A stretch of DNA of 64,000 nt from contig CAVZFD010000001.1 of assembly GCA_963774455.1 (NCBI GenBank), positions 1 through 64,000 of the forward strand, given 5' to 3'. Position numbers and translations under genes: made by a program. The DNA comes from DATFVA01 sp963774455. GTDB lineage: Bacteria; Bacteroidota; Ignavibacteria; Ignavibacteriales; Ignavibacteriaceae. Shown piece by piece: positions 16,089 through 23,456 of the stretch (positions within the stretch are counted from its first letter, which is position 1; each line of letters starts with the position of its first letter). The notes under the pieces are model-generated. The model saw nothing but the letters and a program-made list of their open reading frames with translations. It was not told the DNA's origin and ran no database searches.

Positions 16089-16700
16089 ATGGTACTTCTG
16101 ATTTTTTTAAAAGGCATCTTTATAGGTTTCGCGATGGCAGTTCCCATCGGGCCTGTTGGAATAATGTGTATCCGAAGGACGCTGACCCAGGGAAGATTAC
16201 GCGGGCTAATTATAGGTCTTGGAGCCGCCACTGCTGATTTTATTTATGGTTGTATTGCAGCCTTCGGGCTTACGATCATTTCAGATACACTTGTAAACCA
16301 TAGAGTCTGGATTCGACTTGCAGGCGGAATTCTGCTTCTTTACCTGGGTATAAAAACATTCAGGAAAATACCCACCGATCCAAAGATCCCGACAAACAAC
16401 AGCGGGCTTTTCAAAACCTATCTTACAGCCTTTGTGATAACGCTAACAAATCCCTTAACAATTTTTGCTTTCCTTGCGGTGTTTACTGCTCTTGGACTAG
16501 GTAGCGATCTCGGCAATTTTTCCGCCTCAGCTCTTGTGGCAGGAGTATTTCTTGGTTCAGCATTATGGTTTCTGGTGTTAAGTTCCGTTGTTACACTATT
16601 CAGAAAAAAACTTGACCTGGAAGGACTCGGATGGGTCAACAAAATTGCAGGTTTGTTAATTATTATTTCAGGAATTATTGTTATGGCCAGTCTGCTTTGA
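16089..16700 (+). CDS. LysE-family translocator
   Basis: Inner-membrane protein of 203 residues with about six hydrophobic helices, of the LysE/RhtB amino-acid exporter family. The hallmark N-terminal motif is seen as AMAVPIGPVGIMCIRRTLTQ, followed by GLGAATADFIYG in the second helix and FVITLTNPLTIFAFLAVF in the middle. Substrate is unknown; the family exports amino acids or related small metabolites. It precedes another membrane protein of a distantly related superfamily (MarC) by 92 nt. Confidence 0.88.
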   Translation: MVLLIFLKGIFIGFAMAVPIGPVGIMCIRRTLTQGRLRGLIIGLGAATADFIYGCIAAFGLTIISDTLVNHRVWIRLAGGILLLYLGIKTFRKIPTDPKIPTNNSGLFKTYLTAFVITLTNPLTIFAFLAVFTALGLGSDLGNFSASALVAGVFLGSALWFLVLSSVVTLFRKKLDLEGLGWVNKIAGLLIIISGIIVMASLL

Positions 16701-16792
16701 AAATTTTCCCTGCACGATCTACCGCAGAAATTAATACGGAAAAACAGATAAAAACTATTCCATTTATTAAGATAAATACTGATTAGAAAATA

Positions 16793-17452
16793 ATGTATGA
16801 AATAACCGGATTTTTATCTTCAATAACAGTTACGCTTATAACGCTTCTACCGATAATTAATCCGGTGAATACAGCAGTGCTTTTACTGAGTATCAGTTCT
16901 CATCTGAGTACAAAAGAGCGAAACCATCAGATTTTAATGGCCTGCATTTTTATGATGGGAATATTGGTTTCATTTTTACTGGCAGGACATTTTATTATGA
17001 TAATTTTCGGTATCTCTTTACCCGGCATTCGTATAGCTGGTGGAATGATAATCGGTGTACTGGGTTTTCGCATGTTGTTTCCGGGTGATGAAGACATCAC
17101 ACCGGAAGGGAAAATCGAAGCGCTTCAGAAAAGCAACATTTCATTCAGTCCGCTTGCCATGCCAAGTCTAAGCGGACCAGGCGCGATTGCAACAGTCATA
17201 ACAATGTCATCATCGATTGATGACCGTCACGGTTACGATAAGGTTTTAGCTTTTACCGGGGTAATTATTGCAATCGTAATTACTGCAATTGTTTCCTGGC
17301 TGGTGCTGCGGAGTGCCGGTTTTATGAGCCGCATACTTGGAGTAAACGGTGTGGATAGTCTTTCACGAATTATGGGTTTTCTGCTTATATGTATAGGAAT
17401 TCAATTTGTAATAACCGCCATAATGGATCTGACGAAAGGCGTAATGTCATAG
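16793..17452 (+). CDS. MarC-family membrane protein
   Basis: Integral membrane protein of 219 residues with six predicted helices, of the MarC/UPF0056 family. Recognisable parts are LLPIINPVNTAVLL in the first helix, GISLPGIRIAGGMIIGVLGF, and the PLAMPSLSGPGAIATVI motif near residue 125. The molecular function of this family is not established. The final codons (GTAATGTCATAG) look like one more copy of the 33-bp tandem repeat that follows directly, so the repeat expansion touches the gene's 3' end. Confidence 0.88.
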   Translation: MYEITGFLSSITVTLITLLPIINPVNTAVLLLSISSHLSTKERNHQILMACIFMMGILVSFLLAGHFIMIIFGISLPGIRIAGGMIIGVLGFRMLFPGDEDITPEGKIEALQKSNISFSPLAMPSLSGPGAIATVITMSSSIDDRHGYDKVLAFTGVIIAIVITAIVSWLVLRSAGFMSRILGVNGVDSLSRIMGFLLICIGIQFVITAIMDLTKGVMS

Positions 17453-17580
17453 GAGATTATTTCACATTCATAAATGGACGGTAATGTAGTATGAGATTAT
17501 TCACAAATGGACGGTAATGTAGTATGAAATTATTCACAAATGGACGTAATGCCTTAAGAGATTATTCACAAATGGACGGC
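17453..17580 (+). repeat. 33-bp tandem repeat, four copies
   Basis: Four head-to-tail copies of a unit beginning GAGATTATTCACAAATGGAC and continuing GGTAATGTAGTAT start at 17453, 17493, 17526 and 17558. The first copy is 40 nt (a few bases longer in the middle), the second 33, the third 32, and the fourth diverges after ATGGACGG. The repeat begins right after the marC stop. With the next 200 nt it fills the gap to the OmpA gene; apart from site F nothing else was recognised there. Confidence 0.85.
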
Positions 17581-17611
17581 TGGGTTGCCGAATGTATAAG
17601 GAAAAATCACC

Positions 17612-17637
17612 CAAAAGTAGTAATCCCTTTTTCATCC
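17612..17637 (+). promoter_or_regulatory. Shared element, site F
   Basis: AAAAGTAGTAATCCCTTTTT followed by CATCCCTTTGATGGATTG lies 146 nt before the OmpA start. It matches site E over about 45 bp and site C in the CATCC core. A possible -7-like TATATTTT sits at 17671, so the element would be in an upstream activator position. Confidence 0.5.
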
Positions 17638-17783
17638 CTTTGATGGATTGTACCATTGCATTCCTCCATCTATATTTTCATAGATAATTAGAGAGATGGG
17701 ATGCTTGCAGGTTATTAGTATCCCGGGAAACTTATTTGAATGAGAATGATCTTAAAATTTTTTACAAACAAAATGAGGAAAAA

Positions 17784-19346
17784 ATGAAAAATCTAGTTTA
17801 CTTTCTAGTACTGTTTGGTTTGATTGCAATGAGTGAGCCGAACCAGGCACAATTTAAAGATTGGGGGAGCAAATTTGGAGCAAGGTATAACATACTTTTG
17901 CCTCAAAACGAATTCCCGAATGTTGGTTTCGGGGGAAATGATAAATTTTCATTTGATAACTATACAATGTCCTGGCTGCTGGAAGGCTTCATGGGACTGG
18001 AGTTAATGCCGGCACTTGAATTAGATATTAATGCCGGTTATGGCTCTTATGCCGGATTTCAGTTTAATAATGAAGGCTATTACAAATCAGAAATCATTCC
18101 CGTCAACCTCCGGTTCAGGATTGCTCCTTTTGACCTTGCAGGTTGGAATCCGTACCTCTATCTTGGCGGCGGTATGATGCATTACAGTAATCAATATTCT
18201 GAACTTAACCAGTACCCTTCTCCTGTGGAAGTAAAAAGTGACGGCTGGGTTGGAATATTCCCATTAGGTATTGGAACAGAGCTTTCGATTTCAGATAAGG
18301 TACTAATAGATATTTCCCTCGGCGGAGCTTTTTCTTCTAATACTGCGCTGAACAACTATGACGATGGTAATAACACAATGGATGCTTATTATAATCTGGG
18401 TGTAGGATTAACTTTTCCGGGAGAAAGCTGCAGCTCTGACAAGGATAATGACGGCTTAGGAAAGTGTGAAGAAGAAAAACTGGGAACAAGTCCGCGAAAT
18501 CCTGACACAGACGGCGACGGCTTAACCGATGGCGAAGAAGTTAAGGTTTATAAAACAAATCCATTACTAGCAGACACCGACCTTGACGGATTGAGTGACT
18601 TTGATGAAGTTAAGAAATATCAAACCGATCCTCTGAAGGCAGACACTGACGGAGACGGTTTAAATGATGGTGAAGAAGTTCTTAAATACAAAACCGATCC
18701 ACTTAATCCTGACACTGATAAGGATGGATTGAAAGATGGCGAAGAAGTAATTAAATACAAGACCGATCCTCTCAAGGCAGACACTGACGGAGACGGTTTA
18801 AAAGACGGTGAAGAAGTTCTTAATTACAAAACCAGCCCTACTAATAAAGATACCGATGGTGATGAATTATCAGATTATGATGAAGTGATGACATATAAGA
18901 CAAATCCATTGGTTAAAGATACAGATGGCGGTACCATAGATGACGGCGTTGAGGTAAAACGCGGAACAAATCCTCTTGATCCTGCAGATGATGTTGTTAA
19001 AATAGGAGTTCCGATTATACTCGATGGTATTACATTTGCTACGGGTAAATCAGAAATTACGCCTGAATCTGAAAATACTTTAAGATCAACATTAAAGACC
19101 TTACAGACTTATTCTGATATGGTCGTTGAGATATCGGGCTATACAGACAACGTAGGAAGCGATGCTTCAAACCAGAAACTTTCTGAAAGAAGAGCAAACT
19201 CTGTAAGAGACTGGCTCGTTCGCGAAGGTATAAATTCCGATAGAATTAAGGCAATTGGTTATGGTGAATCTAATCCAACGGCTTCAAATGATACGCCCGA
19301 AGGAAGGCAGAAAAACAGAAGGATTGAGTTCAAACGAATAAAGTAA
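17784..19346 (+). CDS. OmpA-family outer-membrane protein with thrombospondin type-3 repeats
   Basis: Protein of 520 residues. I chose ATG 17784 because GAGGA lies just before it and a signal peptide follows (VYFLVLFGLIAMSEPNQAQ); a start at 17736 would bury that signal. Residues about 20-215 are a beta-barrel domain rich in Gly and aromatic residues. Residues about 220-405 hold some eight Asp-rich calcium-binding repeats of the type DTDGDGLTDGEEV...YKTNP, spaced 23 residues apart. The C-terminal OmpA domain (about 415-520) binds peptidoglycan (TFATGKSEITPES, ISGYTDNVGSDASNQKLSER, GYGESNPTASN, NRRIEF). It probably links outer membrane and cell wall. Its 69-bp DNA repeats could shift copy number. 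Confidence 0.92.
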   Translation: MKNLVYFLVLFGLIAMSEPNQAQFKDWGSKFGARYNILLPQNEFPNVGFGGNDKFSFDNYTMSWLLEGFMGLELMPALELDINAGYGSYAGFQFNNEGYYKSEIIPVNLRFRIAPFDLAGWNPYLYLGGGMMHYSNQYSELNQYPSPVEVKSDGWVGIFPLGIGTELSISDKVLIDISLGGAFSSNTALNNYDDGNNTMDAYYNLGVGLTFPGESCSSDKDNDGLGKCEEEKLGTSPRNPDTDGDGLTDGEEVKVYKTNPLLADTDLDGLSDFDEVKKYQTDPLKADTDGDGLNDGEEVLKYKTDPLNPDTDKDGLKDGEEVIKYKTDPLKADTDGDGLKDGEEVLNYKTSPTNKDTDGDELSDYDEVMTYKTNPLVKDTDGGTIDDGVEVKRGTNPLDPADDVVKIGVPIILDGITFATGKSEITPESENTLRSTLKTLQTYSDMVVEISGYTDNVGSDASNQKLSERRANSVRDWLVREGINSDRIKAIGYGESNPTASNDTPEGRQKNRRIEFKRIK

Positions 19347-19362
19347 CCTGAACTTTGACCAG

Positions 19363-19390
19363 ATATAGGGTGTCCTCGGACACCCTATAT
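19363..19390 (+). terminator. Intrinsic terminator after the OmpA gene
   Basis: ATATAGGGTGTC and GACACCCTATAT form a perfect 12-bp stem around a CTCG tetraloop, 16 nt after the stop codon, followed by GTATTTTAAA. This is the cleanest hairpin in the window. Confidence 0.85.
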
Positions 19391-19442
19391 GTATTTTAAA
19401 ACATTCCCGTCCCAGAATTATTTTTAATCTAAGGAGAATGAT

Positions 19443-19571
19443 ATGAGTAAAGGACAGAACACAAAAAAAGATTCAAGGAAGGAGCCTTTAAAAACTTTGA
19501 AAGAAAAAAAGGCTGCTAAAAGAGACAAGAAAAATGCAAAGAATAATCCCGGAAGTTTGGATAAAAAATAA
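19443..19571 (+). CDS. Small Lys-rich cytoplasmic protein (42 residues)
   Basis: Open frame of 42 codons with a strong Shine-Dalgarno sequence (AAGGAG, 9 nt before ATG). The product begins MSKGQNTKKDSRKEPLKT and is mostly Lys, Asn, Asp and Ala, with no hydrophobic segment. It has the look of small, highly basic proteins annotated as hypothetical in Bacteroidota genomes; I do not know a function. It follows the OmpA terminator, so it should have its own promoter or depend on readthrough. Confidence 0.65.
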   Translation: MSKGQNTKKDSRKEPLKTLKEKKAAKRDKKNAKNNPGSLDKK

Positions 19572-19662
19572 TAAGCCGTATGAGTTATAAGAAATAAGAG
19601 GATGCGAAATCAGTTTCAACTAATGTTACATCACCAGGTTTATTTTCCGGGGATTGTTCTTA

Positions 19663-20848
19663 TCAGCCAGGTTTGCCGGATACAAGGTAAACCCCGAATT
19701 TAAGGTAGGCGGTTTCGGGCATTGAAGGCAGTACGGGATGGTCGAGCGAGGCGCCGTTGAAATAGAGCTCCTGCACTTTCCTGTTCGCTCTGCCAGCCGA
19801 TAGGTTTACAACCTGTCTGAAATCAGCTTCGGAAATATGATGGGAACAGGATGAAGTTACGAGAAATCCATTTTCATTAAGTGCATGCATGGCCAGCCGG
19901 TTCAGTTTTTCATAACCTTTTTTCGCAACGGGAATCGACTTCCTGTTTTTGGCGAAAGCCGGGGGATCGATCATCACAATGTCGAAGGTTCTTTTTTCTT
20001 TTATACATTTTTCGAGATAGTCGAATATATCATCTTTGATAAAATGAGCATCGACCGATAGTCCGTTCAGTCTGAAATTATTTTCTGCACTTTGTATTTC
20101 ATTTGCCGATGAATCGACAAAAACCACTGAGGCTGCACCTGCTTTTGCAGCGTGAAGTCCAAACCCTCCTGAATTACAGAAAGCATCAAGCACATTTTTG
20201 CCTGCGGACAATCTTTCTATGAAGAACCTGTTATCCGACTGATCGAAATAGAAGCCGGTTTTTTGTCCCTTCTCAAAATCAATTTCATATTGAATTAAAC
20301 CATCGCTTATCAGCTCACTTTTCCTATTACCCAGGTAGATATTATCTTCTGAAGCAATTCCCTCAAGTTTCCTGAGATAGTCTTCATTCTTCGTAAAGAT
20401 ATTTTCGGCAGAAAAATCTTCCTTAAGAATATCAACCAGTATACCGATATTTTTTTCCATTCCGGCGGAATAGACCTGCAGGACGAAGGTGCTGTTATAC
20501 TTATCTATTATTAGTCCGGGCAGAAAGTCGCTTTCGCTGAAGACCATCCGGAAAGCATCTCTTCCCGGGTAAAGGTTTTTTCTTAAATCGTAGGCTGCCG
20601 TTCAGCCTGGTACGGAACAATGACTGTAGATCGTCTGCCCTTTCAGCGGAGATAAACCTTCCGGCAATTAGTGAATTTTTATTATAAAAAGCGGTACCGA
20701 GAAAATTATTCCGTGAGTCGTATACCTCAACCATATCCCCATTTTGGGGATCTCCATCAGCGGAAACTATTTCATTGCTGAATATCCACAGGTGTCCCGT
20801 TTTTATTCTTCGTTCTTCATTTTTTTTGAGTTGTATCCTGGATTTCAT
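19663..20848 (-). CDS. rlmI: RlmI-like 23S rRNA (cytosine-C5) methyltransferase, interrupted by a one-base frameshift
   Basis: SAM-dependent methyltransferase of the RlmI/RlmK family. The N-terminal PUA-like domain begins at ATG 20848 (KKNEERRIKTGHLWIFSNEI). The catalytic part has QKTGFYFDQSDNR, the SAM motif NVLDAFCNSGGFGLHAAKAG and the active-site segment DIVMIDPPAFAKNR, followed by SCSHHISEADF. The two parts are in different frames. Removing one base of the GG at 20593-20594 (plus strand) restores YDLRKNLYPGRDAFRMVFSE, giving 394 residues, the normal family length. The open frame that extends back to 21046 reads through low-complexity repeat and is not part of the gene. Confidence 0.85.
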
Positions 20849-20892
20849 CTGTTTGCTTATTGTTGTAAAATTGATTGTGTTAAGATAGGTTA

Positions 20893-20978
20893 TCAAGGAA
20901 AAAGTAAAAAGGAAAAAGGAAAAAGAAAAAATCAAGGAAAAAGGAAAAAGTAAGAAGGGAGAGCAAGGAAAAAGTAGT
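20893..20978 (+). repeat. Purine-rich GGAAAAAG tandem tract
   Basis: Irregular repetition of GGAAAAA / GTAAAAA units upstream of the rlmI start. It is the reverse complement of the CTTTTTC/CTTTTTA tracts found at 45.9, 46.4, 49.5 and 61.3 kb. The wider gap 20849-21427 holds this tract and the hairpins listed next; no gene was found in it. Confidence 0.75.
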
Positions 20979-21126
20979 AAAATTGAAGATTTAAAAATCG
21001 GAGGGCAGAGAGTTGAGCGGAAGAGCAAAGCGGACCCTAATTTCACATTTGAAGGAACTATTCTCCGGAGTATGACCGTGATCCATCGAACTTCGAAAAG
21101 TAGATGGGAGGCGCAGTGGGTGGGAC

Positions 21127-21299
21127 TGACATTTCTGTCATACTGTTGATTAATTTTAGAAAATGAAAAGTGCGTTTTTAGCGTTTTTTAAGTGTCTCAT
21201 TTTGATTCTGCTCGGCTCATAAATACTACCTTCTTACCTCCTAAAAAGACTATACCCGGAAGTATGACAGTTTTGTCATACTGTTGATTTGTTCAACAG
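21127..21299. repeat. Duplicated hairpin element (TGTCATACTGTTGATT)
   Basis: The 16-mer TGTCATACTGTTGATT occurs at 21136 and again at 21274. The first copy ends a TGACA-TTTC-TGTCA hairpin. The second ends a TATGACA-GTTT-TGTCATA hairpin and starts a second stem CTGTTGA / TCAACAG (21281-21299). About 120 nt separate the copies. This could be a small non-autonomous repeat, or regulatory structure before the gene at 21428. Confidence 0.6.
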
Positions 21300-21427
21300 T
21301 AGTTTTTTTCTAATAATCTGTACCCGTCGAGGTCCTTATTGCATAGCACGTGATTCAGGATCTCGCCTTCGGTTTATCATACTTGTTGTATATTTAAGCA
21401 GAAAAAGTTATAAAAAAAGGAGAAGTA

Positions 21428-21733
21428 ATGAAGGTTTTAGTCGACTTGTGCGTTGTGCCGATCGGGGTGGGAGTTTCGGTGTCGCCTTATATAGCAAGGT
21501 GCGAGAAAATCCTTAAGGATGCCGGATTGAAAACGATACTCCATTCTTACGGAACGAACATCGAAGGTGAATGGGAGGAAGTTTTTGCGGCAATTAAAAA
21601 ATGCCACCAGGAGATACATAATATGGGCGCTCCGAGGATATCAACAACTATTCATCTCGGAACACGAACCGACAGGGATCAGACGATGGAGGATAAAATA
21701 AAAAGCGTTCAACAGAAACTTAAAAACCTTTAA
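21428..21733 (+). CDS. MTH1187/YkoF-type thiamine-binding protein
   Basis: Small cytosolic protein of 101 residues, matching the full length of the MTH1187/UPF0045 family. Recognisable segments are VDLCVVPIGVGVSVSPYIA at the start, ILHSYGTNIEGEWEEVF in the centre, and PRISTTIHLGTRTD near the end. Members form ferredoxin-fold tetramers and related YkoF proteins bind thiamine; the physiological role is uncertain. A strong AAAGGAG Shine-Dalgarno sequence precedes the start. It is followed within 20 nt by a membrane protein gene and is probably co-transcribed. Confidence 0.88.
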   Translation: MKVLVDLCVVPIGVGVSVSPYIARCEKILKDAGLKTILHSYGTNIEGEWEEVFAAIKKCHQEIHNMGAPRISTTIHLGTRTDRDQTMEDKIKSVQQKLKNL

Positions 21734-21749
21734 GCTGTTATTCATCAGG

Positions 21750-22610
21750 ATGGGAAAAAATGAATACACCGGGAACTTTCCACTTTACGGTTGGATAGGA
21801 ATCATACTGGTGCTGGTATTCTGGTATCTGAACTGGTTCCTGAGCGGATTAAGAACCGACTGGGCATTCTTTCCTTTGTGGCTGGGCTTCTGCCTGACCG
21901 TAGATGGACTGGTTTTCCTCCGTAAAGGTACTTCCCTGATGACAAAAAACGTGAAGAAGTTTGTCGTGCTGTTCGTAATTTCAGCACCGGTATGGTGGTT
22001 GTTCGAGCTGTTCAATTCATTTACCCGAAACTGGTTTTATGACGGAAGGCAGTATTTCACCGACCTTGAATTCTTTATTCTCGCATCGATCAGTTTCTCA
22101 ACGGTAATTCCCGCAGTCTTTGAAGCATCCGAGCTGGCAGGTACTTTCAGATGGATAAAGAACCTTAGAACCTATAAAGAGTTAAAACCATCAAATAAAA
22201 CAATCAGCTGGTTTATATTCATTGGTATCTTTACTCTTTTACTTGAGGTACTCTTCCCCGCGATATTTTATCCTTTCATCTGGATAACGGTATATTTACT
22301 GGTTGAACCTATAAACATTAAAATGAAAAACCGCACCCTTCTGCAGTACACCGGCACGGGCGATTGGAGACCCGTGGTTGCCCTGTGGATCGGCTGCCTG
22401 ATTTGCGCATTTTTCTGGGAAATGTGGAATTACTACTCGTATCCTAAATGGAATTATCATCTTCCGATGGTAAACTTCCTGCACGTTTTTGAAATGCCGC
22501 TGTTGGGCTACATAGGATATCTTCCTTTCTCACTTGAGCTTTTTGCTGTCTATCACCTAATTAGCGGTATATTTGGAGATAAAGACAGTCGGTTTGTTAG
22601 ATTAAGCTGA
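21750..22610 (+). CDS. Integral membrane protein of unknown function
   Basis: Protein of 286 residues with about seven hydrophobic segments (near 10-30, 35-52, 68-90, 102-122, 150-182, 208-232 and 250-275) and an unusually high Trp content (FWYLNWFL, PVWWLFELFN, FFWEMWNYYSYPKWNYH). I do not recognise the family. No enzyme motif is evident. It follows the thiamine-binding-type protein by 16 nt, so the two may be functionally linked. Confidence 0.75.
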   Translation: MGKNEYTGNFPLYGWIGIILVLVFWYLNWFLSGLRTDWAFFPLWLGFCLTVDGLVFLRKGTSLMTKNVKKFVVLFVISAPVWWLFELFNSFTRNWFYDGRQYFTDLEFFILASISFSTVIPAVFEASELAGTFRWIKNLRTYKELKPSNKTISWFIFIGIFTLLLEVLFPAIFYPFIWITVYLLVEPINIKMKNRTLLQYTGTGDWRPVVALWIGCLICAFFWEMWNYYSYPKWNYHLPMVNFLHVFEMPLLGYIGYLPFSLELFAVYHLISGIFGDKDSRFVRLS

Positions 22611-22727
22611 ATTGTAATACTTCCGGGAAAAATGTACTGCGAAGCGTGTTTTCCTCTTCGCTCCGGGAGGCCGGCCTGCGCTTGCTGCAGTTGGTAATTT
22701 AAAAAATCATAAAAATCAGAATACAAT

Positions 22728-23384
22728 ATGAATCAATTCAAAGGAATAATTTTCGATATAGACGGGACGCTTACTTCTACAAACGACCTGATCTTCGCCT
22801 CGTTTAACTTTATTACCGAAAAGTATCTTGGCAAAACTTATTCAAATGAAGAGATATTAAGCTGGTTTGGTCCCACGGAGGATGTGATACTGAAGGAATT
22901 CTGTGGTGAAAATTACGAAAAAGCCCGGGAGGAGTATTACAGGTTTTATTCGGATAACCATTTTATGGCGGATATTTATCCAGGTATGAAGGAAATACTT
23001 GACGGACTAAAATCCCAGGCTGTATTGCTTTCTATTTATACAGGAAAAGGAAGAGAGGCGGCGTCGATAACTTTAAAGAAGTTAGGGATTTACGACTATT
23101 TTGATCTTATAATCACAGGAGATGAAGTGAAAGAGCATAAACCTTCCCCGGAAGGTATTGAGATCTTCCTGAATAAGTTTAACCTGGGAAAGGATGATGT
23201 GATTATGATCGGCGATTCACCATCAGATATTAAGGCAGCACACGCTGCGGGCGTGAAAGTGGCCTCGGTTTTATGGGATAGTCTTGCAAAAGATCACGTT
23301 TTAAAGATGAAGAGTGATTTTGTGTTCAATACCGTGGCGAAATTAAAAGAATTTTTGTTAATTGGCCATCAACCCACTCCTTAA
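22728..23384 (+). CDS. HAD-superfamily phosphatase
   Basis: Cytosolic hydrolase of 218 residues resembling phosphoglycolate phosphatase / beta-phosphoglucomutase-type enzymes. Motif I is FDIDGTLTST with nucleophile Asp near residue 10. A helical cap follows (residues about 17-80). Motif II is Ser/Thr in LSIYTGKGRE, motif III is Lys in KEHKPSPEGI, and motif IV is MIGDSPSDIKAA. Substrate cannot be read from the sequence. The gene stands alone and converges on a leftward barrel protein gene. Confidence 0.88.
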   Translation: MNQFKGIIFDIDGTLTSTNDLIFASFNFITEKYLGKTYSNEEILSWFGPTEDVILKEFCGENYEKAREEYYRFYSDNHFMADIYPGMKEILDGLKSQAVLLSIYTGKGREAASITLKKLGIYDYFDLIITGDEVKEHKPSPEGIEIFLNKFNLGKDDVIMIGDSPSDIKAAHAAGVKVASVLWDSLAKDHVLKMKSDFVFNTVAKLKEFLLIGHQPTP

Positions 23385-23385
23385 T

Positions 23386-23437
23386 CTCCTCCCCCATATA
23401 AATCTAAGGATTTAGTTTTGAGGGAGGGGAACTTTTT
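23386..23437. terminator. Probable bidirectional terminator between convergent genes
   Basis: TCTCCTCCCCC pairs imperfectly with GAGGGAGGGGA across an AT-rich loop, followed by CTTTTT. It lies in the 72-nt gap between the HAD gene and the convergent barrel gene. Confidence 0.5.
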
Positions 23438-23456
23438 CAATATTCAATATTCAATT

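Noticed and set aside
17453..17580. Possible CRISPR array.
   Set aside because: The four units are contiguous, with no unique spacers between them, and there are no cas genes.
17641..17662. TGGATTGTACCATTGCAT as a sigma-54 promoter before the OmpA gene.
   Set aside because: The GG-to-GC distance is 11 rather than 10, and the segment is part of the shared element.
20849..21046. Open frame extending RlmI upstream by 66 residues (leucine/phenylalanine-rich).
   Set aside because: It only translates the GGAAAAAG repeat on the other strand; the family N-terminus starts at 20848.
20848..21427. TPP riboswitch before the thiamine-binding-type gene.
   Set aside because: No CTGAGA-type THI-box sequence was found in the 580-nt gap; the hairpins present are simple palindromes.
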